From Diphasiastrum complanatum (taxonomy: Eukaryota > Streptophyta > Lycopodiopsida > Lycopodiales > Lycopodiaceae): DNA of 64,000 bases. This document shows, piece by piece, positions 30,901 through 41,135 of this stretch. The first letter of the stretch is position 1. The number at the start of each line of letters is the position of its first letter. A model generated the notes under the pieces. The model saw nothing but the letters and a program-made list of their open reading frames with translations. It was not told where the DNA came from and did no database searches. The stretch is from NCBI GenBank assembly GCA_029204225.1, contig CM055092.1:45268087-45332086 (forward strand), read 5' to 3'. A program made the translations under genes and the position numbers.

Positions 30901-31873
30901 GTTGTAAGGTGTATAGGAGTTGAAAATCTCACGTTGATTGGTCATGTGTTGAGTTGCTCCAGAATCAAGAAACCATGAATCATCCAAAAATGTGCTTTGG
31001 TCTTTGACCATGAATGTGCCTTCATCCACTTCGACCTGGGGAGATGATGAAACTGTGTTTGCTTGTTGATCATGTTGTTTGGCTGCATTCTTCGCTTGGA
31101 GAATTCGGCAATCCTTGATCTCATGGTTATTGTGCTTGCAATACCTGCAAAACATCTTCTTCTTCGACTGTGGATTTGATAATTGTACATTGACTTTGAG
31201 TCAACTTTTGATTCGTTGCAACCTTCTTGGAGTTTTTCTGCTTCTGTCGCTTCGAGCCTTTGTTGACATATAGAGCCTGAGAGGAGGAAGTAGACAAAGT
31301 GTCTTGACTTCTTCTATTGTCTTCTTGTAGCAACATAGTGATAACTCTAGTAAGAGTTAAATCTGAGTGTGTCGATATGATCATCACCCAATTCTCATAT
31401 GTAGAGGGAAATCTTGAAAGCAATGTCATAATTGCGTCTTGATCGTCTATGACTGATCCGACAGCGGCCATCTGTTGCAAGAGATTCTCAAACTGGTTAA
31501 TGTGACTCTAAAGAGAATCACCATTAGACATCTTGAATGTGAAGAATTTCCTTCGTAGATGTAACTTAGTAGTTACGTCCCTCACGTCATATAGTGAGTT
31601 CAAGATGTCCCAAACGTCTTTTGAAGTTTTAGCTTCAACTATGTGTCCAATTTGTGTATCTGATATATTGAGGATAATAAGCGTGAAAGCTTTACCATCC
31701 TTCGATTTCCACTTTGAGTCTTCTGTGTCGTCTTCAGGTTTTACTTTTGTACCTGTAACAACATCCCATAACTCGTTGGCGATTAGCAAGGTCTTCATCT
31801 CAAATTTTTACAAATGATAATTGGATCCATTCAGCTTGTCTGCAATAAGACCAGCTTTACTTTGAGAATCCAT
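27971..31873 (-). pseudogene. Ty1/copia gag-pol with frameshifts and stops
   Basis: The minus-strand order is Gag (from ATG at 31871-31873 to about 31130), protease with LDSGATQHMT (about 30970), the Gag-pre-integrase HHLGHLN segment (about 30545), integrase (29965-30354), RT (28858-29766, with YVDDTLLFS near 28815 in another frame) and RNase H (27971-28288, with LFCDNQSA). Gag, integrase and RT fall in at least six frames, so no polyprotein can be made. In the integrase the second catalytic acidic residue is altered (KSVNGGEY where copia elements have DNGGEY), while AERKN is kept. The domains are typical of plant copia elements. Confidence 0.92.
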
Positions 31874-32067
31874 CTGGAACTTAGTCTGTCGATTGTATCG
31901 ATGATGCTAAGATGTAGTAATGCCAACAACATGATATCAATTCTCTGATACTGAAATGATGAAAGGAACTGAAGAATATGATATAAATTTGATATCGCGA
32001 AAGATATCAAGTATTAGAGGTTTCGCTCTGATATCGAAATAGTATTAGGCCCTGAAGAAGAATCAAC

Positions 32068-32079
32068 GCTCTGATACCA
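32068..32079 (-). promoter_or_regulatory. Primer-binding site of copia B
   Basis: TGGTATCAGAGC on the minus strand directly abuts the 5' LTR. It complements plant initiator tRNA-Met. Confidence 0.93.
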
Positions 32080-33220
32080 TGTCGGAAATATAATAGATAA
32101 TGTAATGCGGAAACTTCCTACTTCCAATGCATGACTACGCTTATCAAAAATTAAACAAAGCTGTAGTGGTGAAAATCACGTTCAATCTTTAGCAACTAAC
32201 TTTGAAATCGCTAAATACTAAGTGATTACGTAGCCAAACATAAAGTATTGAATTCTCAGACAATTTCTATCAGTTAGAAAAGCAATACAGAGATGCATGC
32301 ATTCTGACATATACTGAACGCAATAAGAAGATAGTATTGATTCAGAAAAACAAAATCAGATATTAATGAGCGCAAAACAATAGCGGATAGAAACCGCACA
32401 CTCTAAATTGTCTCTGAGTAACTAAGAATAAGTCTGATAATAAGCAGCTCTGCTGATAAGCAGAAGCACAATAGCAACTCTAAAATAAATCTCTAGAAGA
32501 CTGAGCTAGAATGCTCAAGAGAGTTCAAGCTTGGAAGCATAGAGAGCTAACAACAATACTTTTTGATTGTGAATAATTTGCTTGATAAGAGCGCAGCAAG
32601 CGTCGTGTAATAACACTCAACTCCTTCACAATTCACAATGTTGATTCGTTGCTTTTGAACTTGAAAAGAGATGTATGAACAACTGATTTATACTAAGTAA
32701 TTAGGTCGTCGAATGCGATTTCCAGTTGGCTGGTGTCCGCTGGCATTCATCCAGTTCCTTCTCATAAATTAATTGTTGATAAGTGGTGAAAATTGGCCGT
32801 AAACAGTCTGTCTACATAAATGAACTAAAACTGTCACTCTGCAGAAATGAACTAAAACTACCACAGACGAGTGTCGCAAAAAGACGACAGTGTCGACTTT
32901 TTGCGAAAAAGACGACGGTGTCATAAAATCTCATTTTCATAATGTTGGGGTAGCCCCACACTTTGCCAGAGTCATTTCCTTAACATTTGAGGCACTTTGA
33001 AAAATGCAAAAAATGCGACTCTGCATTTTTACTCGCAATTCCTGACAGGCGAAAAATGCGACACTGTTGTCAAACTCCATGTATTTCTGCAAACATTGTG
33101 TAAAAACACTTGTAAATCTGCAGACTGTGTAAAGACACGGGAAAATCTGCAGAACTGGATGAACAATGGATGAGGATTAAAACTGATTAGTCGATTAGTA
33201 AGAAGGAGAATAATCCAACA
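32080..33220 (-). repeat. 5' LTR of copia B
   Basis: The plus strand starts TGTCGGAAATA and ends ATAATCCAACA. It is followed by the TTGAC duplication. Confidence 0.93.
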
Positions 33221-33690
33221 TTGACAAGGCCCTTTCCAAGTGTAAAGGCTAGCCAGACAGATCTCTTCACGTGGCCCTTGGACTATGGTGAGGCCATTAT
33301 TTGGTGGTCATTGAGCCGGGGTGTAAAGGTCACCAATAGATTTTACAAAAATTGAGAAAACAAAACACTCATGCCATTATGTAGGGAAAGAGCTTTTCCC
33401 TTCATGGCTTCCGCCCTAGTACCGGTCAATGCCCTCCTAGAGCAAAAGGCCCTCATATCAACCAAACCCCCGTATCAAGTGTAAAAAATTGCAAGACAGA
33501 CCTCTTCTTTTGACCAAAATCTGTATACAAGTCTCACCAACAAAATTTTATGGTTGTTAAACAAGGTGCAAAAGTCACTAAAAAGACCTTTCCCAAGTGT
33601 ACATGATGGCCAAGAAGACTCCTTTTTGTGGCAATTTTTTTTTTAAAACCTTCAATTTACTCATCTTTATGGGGAGTATTATCCCTTTTC
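33221..33690. repeat. Diverged repeat array, right part
   Basis: Units with 'cc-agtgtaaa...gccaga(c)agatctcttc' occur near 33232, 33472 and 33588, resembling the units left of copia B. No gene is visible. Confidence 0.6.
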
Positions 33691-33803
33691 AAATTTCTTC
33701 AAGACCATTTTATGACAGTAATCTCAGTTTTTTCTTTTTTACAAAGGAAAGGGAGGTGCTTCCTTGAGCGAAATTTGTGCGCGTTACCCCTTTTGTTTTG
33801 AAT

Positions 33804-34260
33804 TTTTTTTACATGCACCTTCCGGATACTAGAAGGTGCATGTAAAAAAATTTACTTTGTTTTACGTGCACCTTTTGAGCAGAAGGTGTGTGTAAAAAAA
33901 ATTTATGACAAAAAAAGCCATTAAAAAAAGTAAAAATAGAAAGTGCGACAGGGAAGGATGCCTCCTCGGGCCCTTCCACCCTTAGGCTATCGACCTCGGG
34001 CAAATGCCCTTCTTGGACGGAATGCACTCACAATATGCCACTTTAGATTAGATAATATGGGAAACAAGGGGAGATTAAAGGGGGACAGGTTTTCAGGACC
34101 TTCCTAGCCTTAATTTTATTTTTAACATTGTTTAAGGTTTTTATTTTTTGTAAATTTATTTACACACATCATCCGAGCAAAAGGTGCGCGCAAAATTTGT
34201 AAAAAAATTTACATGCATCTTTCAGAATCGAAAGGTGAATTTGAAAAAAGAAAAGAGCGC
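33804..34260. repeat. Array of short palindromes built on ACATGCACCTT/AAGGTGCATGT
   Basis: The first unit is a perfect 19-bp inverted repeat (33804-33822 with 33832-33850, 9-nt loop). A second, imperfect unit follows at about 33861-33900, and two weaker ones lie at about 34150-34200 and 34205-34245. All have A/T tails outside the GGTGC core. They resemble tiny foldback elements. Confidence 0.7.
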
Positions 34261-34481
34261 ATGGATTGCACCTCCAAAGACACATCCTTTTTTTTTTGTT
34301 GAAAATGTTAAAAATGATATTATGTACTAAGTAATGTCCATTGGGTCCTAGGGCCATTATCGCAAATAATTTAGGACATGAGCAATGAGTGTGGAAGTCC
34401 ACAAGCTGTTTGGGGACTGAATTATAAGTGCTGATGGCTTGACAAGTTGGCCATTGGCCACCACCAATTGGCCATTAGTTG

Positions 34482-34647
<166 letters not shown>

Positions 34648-36023
34648 TGCATTTTCATTAAAAAAACAAAAAATATTAGGCCCTATAACATGTAAAATAA
34701 TGTAGAACCCAAAAGGCATAAATATCACCTGAATGACAATTACACGTGTGTTTCCATGGTCACCCGTTTACTCTAGAAGTTAATGCAAATAGCATAATGT
34801 GAGGTGCTCATTTTCATTCCAAAATATGCATTCACCTTTATCTCTCCTTCAAAATTTGTCATTCTCTCTCCAGATTATGCATCCACCTTTATCTCTCCTC
34901 CGGAATCTGCCATTCTCTCTGCGAAATGCACATTACCCTCACACCTGAGCATTACGTAGTGGAAGGTCCAAGGGCCTCGGGTGTTCGGCCCTACTCTTTA
35001 GAAAGTTCCCTCCTTGCACAGGATGCCTTCCACCCCATCAAAATGAGTGCTAGAGTAAATGGGTGGGCAAAGAATCGCAAAAATCTGCTCTAGAGAACAA
35101 GGTTGTTCTTCAAGTGGATGTTGAAAATGCTTTCAATTCTGTTTCCCGAGGGGTCATTTTTCAAGAACTTCGTGCGGCTCACGGTCCTCTCGCTCAACTC
35201 ATCCCGTTTGTTCGCTCTTTTTATTCCATGGATGCGTCTCTATATTTCAGTCATGCTTCTCGCTCAAGTGATGTTTCAGTTATCTCGTCTGCTGATGGTA
35301 TCAAACAAGGTGATCCCTTGGGTGGTGTTCTTTTTGCTTTGGCGTACTTTCGGGCATTGCGCGCTTCTTTTGCTGCTTTTTCTTCTTATTTGTTTCCCTC
35401 TATTGCCGATGACACGCATATTGTGGGACCTGCTAATGACGTCTTTTCGACTTTCCTACATTTCTCTCAGCAACTTTCGGCTTTGGGCCTCATTATCAAT
35501 CTCTCTAAGTGCGTTGCTTGGTGTCCTTAGGGCCTCCTTCTTGAGCTCCCTTTACCTACAGGTTTCAATACTCCGGTTGATGGGATTCAAGCGCTTGGTA
35601 TTAATATTCCTATAGGTTTCTCGGATTTTGTGGCTTCCTCTTTGCGAGACACTTTGGGCGCGCATCTTCGTCACGCTGATTTGCTGCCAAAGCTTGGCAA
35701 TGCTCAAGTTGTTCTAAGGATTCTCACTCAATGCTTCGCTCAACGGCCAAGTTATATTCTACGGTGTGGTCTTCCCACTCATGATGTTTTGGCTTTGCTA
35801 CATGATTTTGATAATACTTTATTAGATATCCTGGGTTGCTTGATGGGTTCAGAATCCTTTCGTATTCCCAATGGTCAGTTCGTTAAGCGACAAGTCTCTC
35901 TTCCCGCTTCGTCCGGAGGTGTTGGCCTTTCTTGCACAACTTCTATTGTTCCAACTGCTTTTATGGGAAGTTGGGCCCTTGTTGCCTCTGCACTTATCTC
36001 TCGGTTTCAGCAGGACAACAAGC

Positions 36024-36931
36024 TGTTGTAAAGCTGACTCAGGTGCACCCAGCGTGCACTGTAAGACTCTAAGGGGTGACGCTCCCTAAGGTCCCAGAGC
36101 AAGTTAGAACGTCAAGGACTGAGCCTCCGACCTGTGGTGAGCCAGTCAAGTAGTCACAAGTCATGAGCCAGCTCTGGAGCTCGAGTCATGGCCTAGTCAG
36201 GAAGCAAGTTGATTCTGCCGCCGGGACGGCTCCTGGGACCCATGTCCGGGAGCCAGACTGATTCTGCCAGGCTTAATCAACAAAATAAAAACTAAGTCCT
36301 AAAAAGCGTGCTTTACCAGAAAGCACTATGTTTCAGAACAGAGGGGTGCGCCGAATCACAGCAGAACTATAGGGGGAGTCCGGCAGACAAAAATTTGGGC
36401 AGCTCAACCAGCGCCAGGAATCCAGTCGCCAGGTCTCAGCTCCCTCTACCAGCACGAGCCAGGCACAATGCCCAGCACGTGTTGGTGGCCCCGAGACCGG
36501 TCAGTCTATGTCTGAATGTAACCTCTTCCAAATCTAATAAAGTTGATCCTTGGGGATGATTACCATTTCGGTTTTGCCTCCGGGACTGGTCCAAGTGGAA
36601 GGACTCTTACTACAACCTTTTTGCATCGTCGGCGCCTAAGGGTCCCTGTCATCGACATGGGGCTTGCCGCTATGCCAATTGGTCAGTTTGGCGACCACTA
36701 TGCCTTGGGTTTCATGTGTGGCTTGCCTTTGCCTTTGGTTACCTTTTGGGGACGGATTCTAAGTTGGCTTTGGGGTTGGTTGGGATTCCAGTTTTCTTAA
36801 GTCTGAATGGTTAAGCTTGTTACGTTTCTGAGTTGTCTTTTACGTAAGTGCATGATCGATGAATGTTAGACTTAAGCGCGTGTTGGGGAAATCGCTCAAG
36901 TCCCAACGCCCTTTGAGGCATCGGCACAACA
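36024..36931 (+). repeat. 5' LTR of the inverted family-1 element
   Basis: 908 bp, TGTTGTAAAGC...GGCACAACA, the reverse complement of the 14012-14929 LTR with scattered changes. Confidence 0.93.
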
Positions 36932-36946
36932 TGTGGCTCTCAAAAT

Positions 36947-37945
36947 TCAATATAGACATTGTACACACGACGGGAAAGAACAATGTGGTGGCGGACGCAC
37001 TAAGTAGATATGAACACTTGATGGCAACGGTGACAACTCAGGTGACTGGCCTACTCCAAGAAATCAGGGGGAATTATGGTGCAGATGCGTTGGCGAAGGA
37101 CTTAATGATCTAATTCCAGCAGGGAAAGCCTCATAAACATTTCACTTGGAAAGATCAAATGGTTGTTTATAAACAGCGTAGAGTATATGTCCCAGACAAC
37201 ATCAACCTAAGGAAGAAAGTCTTGCGAGAACATCATGATGTACTAGCCGCCGGACATCCAAGGGTGAATCGCATATATGAACTTCTCAAAAGAGACTTCT
37301 ATTGGCCAGGTATGTGGGCAGACGTTGAATCCTATGTGCAAACATGCCCGACATGTCAACAAGTGAAGGTGGAACCGCTAGCTCCAGCAAGATTGCTCCA
37401 ACCATTACCGGTACCAGCATACCCATGGGATTCGATGAGCATGGATTTTATTGTTCAACTACCACGGTGCCAAGGCTTTGACTCAATTTATGTGGTGGTT
37501 GACCACTTTTCAAAGCATCTGGTACCAACTAAAAGTTCAGTGACAGCTGAAGAAGTGGCAAGGTTATTTTTCAAATGTGTCTTCAAATACCACGGCCTGC
37601 CTAGAACGATTATTTCTGACCGAGACACCAAGTTCGTCGGAAAGTTTTGGACTTGTCTGTTTTGGACTTGTCTATTTCGCCTCGTGGGAACTAGACTGAA
37701 TTTCAGCACTGCATATCACCCTCAGACAAATGGGCAAACGGAACGAGTCAATCGATAGATTGAACAATATTTACGAAATTATGTCGCTTGGGACCAATCT
37801 GATTGGGTCAGCTACTTGGATATTCTCGAGTTTGCACATAACAACCAAGTGAACAGATCTACTGGAAGGGCACCCTTCGAGATAAGCAATGGTCGGCTAC
37901 CGATTGTTCCAAGCTCATGCAGGAAACACCAGTATCCACTGTGGA
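36947..37945 (+). pseudogene. RNase H end and integrase of family-1 chromovirus
   Basis: It starts inside RNase H (IVHTTGKNNVVADALSR) and continues into integrase with the HHCC zinc motif, VVVDHFSKH and SDRDTKF. Differences from the 14 kb copy are a 15-bp tandem duplication that repeats FWTCL (37647-37676), loss of two residues after FSK, and a stop at 37757. The stop TAA at 37111-37113 is shared with the other copy. The last part ends at the inversion breakpoint. Confidence 0.9.
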
Positions 37946-38726
37946 GGAATTCAAGCCCCATGTCGACGTTATTAGATTTGGAAGAGGTTACATTCATACA
38001 TAGACTGACCGGTCTCGGGGCCACCAACACGTGCTGGGCATTGTGCCTGGCTCGTGCTGGTAGAGGGAGCTGAGACCTGGCAACTGGATTCATGGCGTTG
38101 GTTGAGCTGCCCAAGTTTCTGTCTGCCAGACTCCCCCTATAGTTCTGCTGTGATTCGGCGCACCCCCTCTGTTCTGAAACATAGTGCTTTCTGGTAAAGC
38201 ACCCTTTTTAGGACTTAGTTTTTATTTTGTTGATTAAGCCTGGCAGAATCAGTCTGGCTCCCGGACATGGGTCCCAGGAGCCGTCCCGGCAGCAGAATTA
38301 ACTTGCTTCTTGACTAGGCCATGACTCGAGCTCCAGAGCTAGCTCATGACTTGTGACTACTTGACTGGCTCACCATAGGTCGGAGGCTCAGTCCTTGACG
38401 TTCTAACTTGCTATGGGACCTGAGGGTGCATCACCCCTTAGAGTCTTACAGGGCACGCTGGGTGCACCTGAGTCAGCTTTACAACATCCTCCCCTCGTTT
38501 GAAAAGGCTGATGTCCTCATCAGGGCCAAACTAGCCTAGGACGTATGGCACGGGCTTAATTCACCGGCCTTAACAACTTTGAATTAAAAAATACATTGGC
38601 AGTAGCACAAGAAAAGTATAGATAAAGTTCACTTACGTAAAACCTGTGTAAAGCTGCCAGTGATTTATTGACAAACTTAAGAAAGATACTTGGAAGTTCC
38701 TTGAACTTCAAAATGGCCATGAATGT

Positions 38727-39330
38727 TTATGTAGGAGGCATGCCGCCAGGTAGTGCTTTGTGTGCCGATCTGGGAAAACGGCTATTGCGTTGGTTCTTCT
38801 GCAGATAATCTGCTAGTACTTCAGGGGCTCCCTCCTTAAGTTTGTCTTCGTACTCCCAAGAAGCCTCAATGAGTGGAGCCTGTAGCCACTTCACTAGATA
38901 TTCACGTTGAACGCCAGTTCGCTTTCTATGTGTCAATATTTGTTCTGGTACAAGCTGCCTCTTCGTATCATCAAGTGTCGTTGGTGGGTGACGGAGTCCG
39001 TGTTGCCGATCAAATCGCTCATCTGGTTTGTACCGTTTGAGTAATGAGATATGAAACACATTGTGTATATCCAAGCTGGATGGCAGCGCCAATCGGTAAG
39101 CCACTGGGTTGATCTTCTTGGTGACATAATATGGTCCCGCATAAGGTCGAACGAACTTATGAGAGAAACCTTTTGGTAACGCAATGTTCTTTGTGTTCAG
39201 CCATACTTGATCACCTTCCTCAAATTTCAGTTCTCGTCGATGTGGGTTTACGTCAGCTGCCATACTCCTTTGTGACTGCTCTAAAAATGACTTCACCTCT
39301 GTCAACTTTGTGTGCCACTCATTCTTGGGT
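38727..39330 (-). pseudogene. Integrase C-terminus and chromodomain (inverted block)
   Basis: An uninterrupted 200-residue minus-strand frame carries the GPY/F module (VRPYAGPYYV, then AYRLALP) and a chromodomain (VPEQILTHR, then YLVKWLQAPLIEASWEYED). Unlike the equivalent region of the 14 kb copy (15172-15745) it has no stops. It is the missing 3' part of the integrase at 36947-37945, flipped. Confidence 0.92.
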
Positions 39331-40957
39331 TTCATGTGTGGCTTGTCTTTGCCTTTGGTTACCTTTTGGGGACGGATTCTGAGTTGGCTTTCAGGTTGTT
39401 TGGGATTCTAGTTTTCTTAAGTCTGAATGGTTAAGCTTGTTACGTTTCTGAGTTGGCTTTTACGTAAGTGGATGATGGATGAATGTTAGACTTAAGCGCG
39501 TGTTGGGGAAACCGCTCAAGTCCCAGCGCCCTTTGAGGCGCCAGCGCAACACAAGCTCATTCTTCTTGATTCAGTAGCTCATGTGGAAACAAACATTCTT
39601 CCTTTCCAACAACATCTTCGTGCGGCGAAGGATCTCATCCCTCCACCTGTGCGAGCTTCTTTGTCTCTCTTTGAGACTTTGCTTATCCATCAACGTGCTC
39701 ATTTTCAAAAGTATCTTTTGGAGCGCTTCCACTCACACGCTTTCACTCAGCTTCTCAGTGATTCACCTTCCGATGAGACTCGAACTCGCCTTCTGTCTTG
39801 TGCAGGCCCGGGTGCTGGTGCTTGGCTTGTTGCACGCCTTGTTGTTCCACACTTGTACCTTTCTTCAGAGTTGTTTCTCATTGCTCTTCGGGTTAGGTTG
39901 GGTCTCCCTCATCCAGTGCTGGCAGGTTTGACAAAATATTCATGTGGTCACCTTGTTGATCCTATTGGCACTCATCTCATGTGTTGCCCTTCTGGCGGAG
40001 AGCGCACTGCGACTCATGATTCCATTCGTGACGTATTGGCATCTATTGCACATGAGTGTGGCTTTCATGTTGTCCGGGAGCAGACCCACATCTTGCCTGT
40101 GTTTGATTCACAGTCGTCTCGGCGTCGAGTTGATCTTGTTCTTTCGCGCGAGGGGATTCGCATGCTTGCGGATGTTATTGTTGCTGATCCTTCGTGGCCT
40201 GACCTCCTTCGTCGTGCTTCAACTACTCAGGGTGCCGCTGCTTCTCATGCAGCTCTAGATAAAGAGCGACATTACATCGCACTCCTGAAGAAGAATTTAT
40301 TCCTTTTGCTTTGGAAACATACGAGTGCCTGCATAAGAAATTCGATGATTTTCTATCAGCTTGTGCAGGTTTTGCAACGAAACTCCAAGGACGTGGTGCC
40401 TCACCTTTATCTATCATTACGACTTATTATCGTCAACGAGTTTTTATGACTTTACAATGCACTCAGGCACTTGCAATACTTCGATGTGCCGTAGTTGCAG
40501 GAACGGCTGCTTCACACCTTCCTGCACTACCTAAACTTCCAACTGTCTTAACTAGCGACTTATACCAAGCAGTATGCTTTATGTAGATACTCTGCGAGAT
40601 TGTTGCTTTGTTATAGTTGTACAGTATCTCAATTCGCATTATGGCCTTTACGCTTTTAGCATGCATTCATTTGTATTCCGATGGATTTTCTCATCTTTTA
40701 TTTCAACATGCATTCATTTGTACTCCCATGGGTTTTCTGTTCTTTTATTAATAAAAAGAGGAAGTTTCTAATAGCACGGTAATCTCAAGGAAGGCCCTCC
40801 TCCCTGCCATAATTCCCATTGACAAGAAGCTTTTGCACGGATTTTCATTGGTCTTCGAGTAAATGCTTTGCGTTTACGTCGATCCATCGTGTGCATCGTC
40901 TATCAATGCGCCATCTCTGAAGTTTTGCGTTTACGTTTATGATTGCCTGCATAACCT

Positions 40958-41135
40958 ATGAATGTTCGTCATTTCTTAAGTTTCGAGCTGCTTGATCTTC
41001 TCATGGAAAGGGCATCGCCACTTCCGCCATGCAAATTTGGTGTCAGCTGCTACCAGAAGAATCCAGAACATCGCCTCAAGTTCTCTCATCCGCTGACGCT
41101 AAAAACGCATCCTCAAATCAAGGCCGCAGAAAAAG
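40958..41135 (+). CDS. Exon 1: PBZ-type zinc finger
   Basis: It starts at ATG 40958 (alternative ATG at 41003) and ends at the donor G|GTTTGC. The PBZ signature is complete, including the aromatic position before Gly (KFG), Asn-Pro before the first His, and F-S-H-P at the end. Residue spacing matches the poly(ADP-ribose)-binding fingers of animal APLF and CHFR. It joins exon 2 in phase 1 to make an Asp codon. Confidence 0.8.

Larger units (their letters stand above)
26767..33220 (-). mobile_element. Complete Ty1/copia retrotransposon B
   Basis: LTRs of about 1.13 kb lie at 26767-27891 and 32080-33220, flanked by the 5-bp duplication TTGAC (26762-26766 and 33221-33225). On the minus strand the primer site TGGTATCAGAGC touches the 5' LTR and a purine tract (AAGGGGGAG) touches the 3' LTR. 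Internal DNA carries gag and the copia-order pol (protease, integrase, RT, RNase H). The LTRs are clearly more diverged than those of the family-1 element at 14 kb, so this insertion is older. Element LTR terminus on the minus strand is TGTTGGATTATT. Confidence 0.95.
36024..39551 (+). mobile_element. Family-1 chromovirus with internal inversion and deletion
   Basis: The left LTR (36024-36931) is complete. Right after its end, the element jumps from the first bases of the primer-site region into the end of RNase H (deletion of leader, protease and RT). Integrase follows to about 37945. From there to about 39325 everything reads on the minus strand: a partial LTR (37950-38487), polypurine tract, and the integrase C-terminus with chromodomain (38727-39330). 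The last 226 bp (39326-39551) return to plus-oriented LTR. Both outer ends are correct and flanked by CAAGC (36019-36023 and 39552-39556). The inverted block rejoins perfectly with the integrase break, so it is an in-place inversion. Confidence 0.92.
35063..40586 (+). pseudogene. Non-LTR reverse transcriptase with zinc and nuclease-like C-terminus
   Basis: The N-terminal half has RT motifs: VDVENAFNS (motif A aspartate), GIKQGDPLGGVLFAL, and ADDTHIVG (motif C; usually YxDD, here IADD). Then come a thumb-like segment with LPASSGGVGLS and FMGSWALVA. The C-terminal half, after the insertion, has a Cys/His cluster (CGHLVDPIGTHLMCC) and RRVDLVLSREG followed by LADVIVADP, which looks like the R-x-D...D core of a restriction-like endonuclease. 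This resembles R2-type architecture. Stops at 35528-35530 and a frameshift near 40285 disable it. L1-type plant LINEs carry an APE endonuclease instead, so the C-terminal reading deserves checking. The nuclease call is inference. Confidence 0.7.
35040..40760 (+). mobile_element. Degenerate non-LTR retrotransposon, split by a chromovirus
   Basis: The plus-strand RT part (35063-36023) and C-terminal part (39557-40586) are two halves of one element. They rejoin at the 5-bp duplication CAAGC that flanks the inserted chromovirus 36024-39551. The 5' end is truncated: the first recognisable block is RT motif A, with no upstream domain. The 3' end with an A-rich tail lies near 40760. The element stops about 200-370 bp before the first coding exon of the aprataxin-like gene. 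Confidence 0.8.

Noticed and set aside
36308-36800. Two plus-strand ORFs of 83-85 codons, repeated at 14.4 and 19.7 kb on the other strand
   Set aside because: They lie wholly within family-1 LTRs and have no known domain; shared only because the LTRs are copies.
37945-39330. Inverted block as two independent insertions
   Set aside because: The breakpoints rejoin the same integrase sequence and the same LTR, and the single CAAGC duplication encloses everything, so one element with an inversion is simpler.
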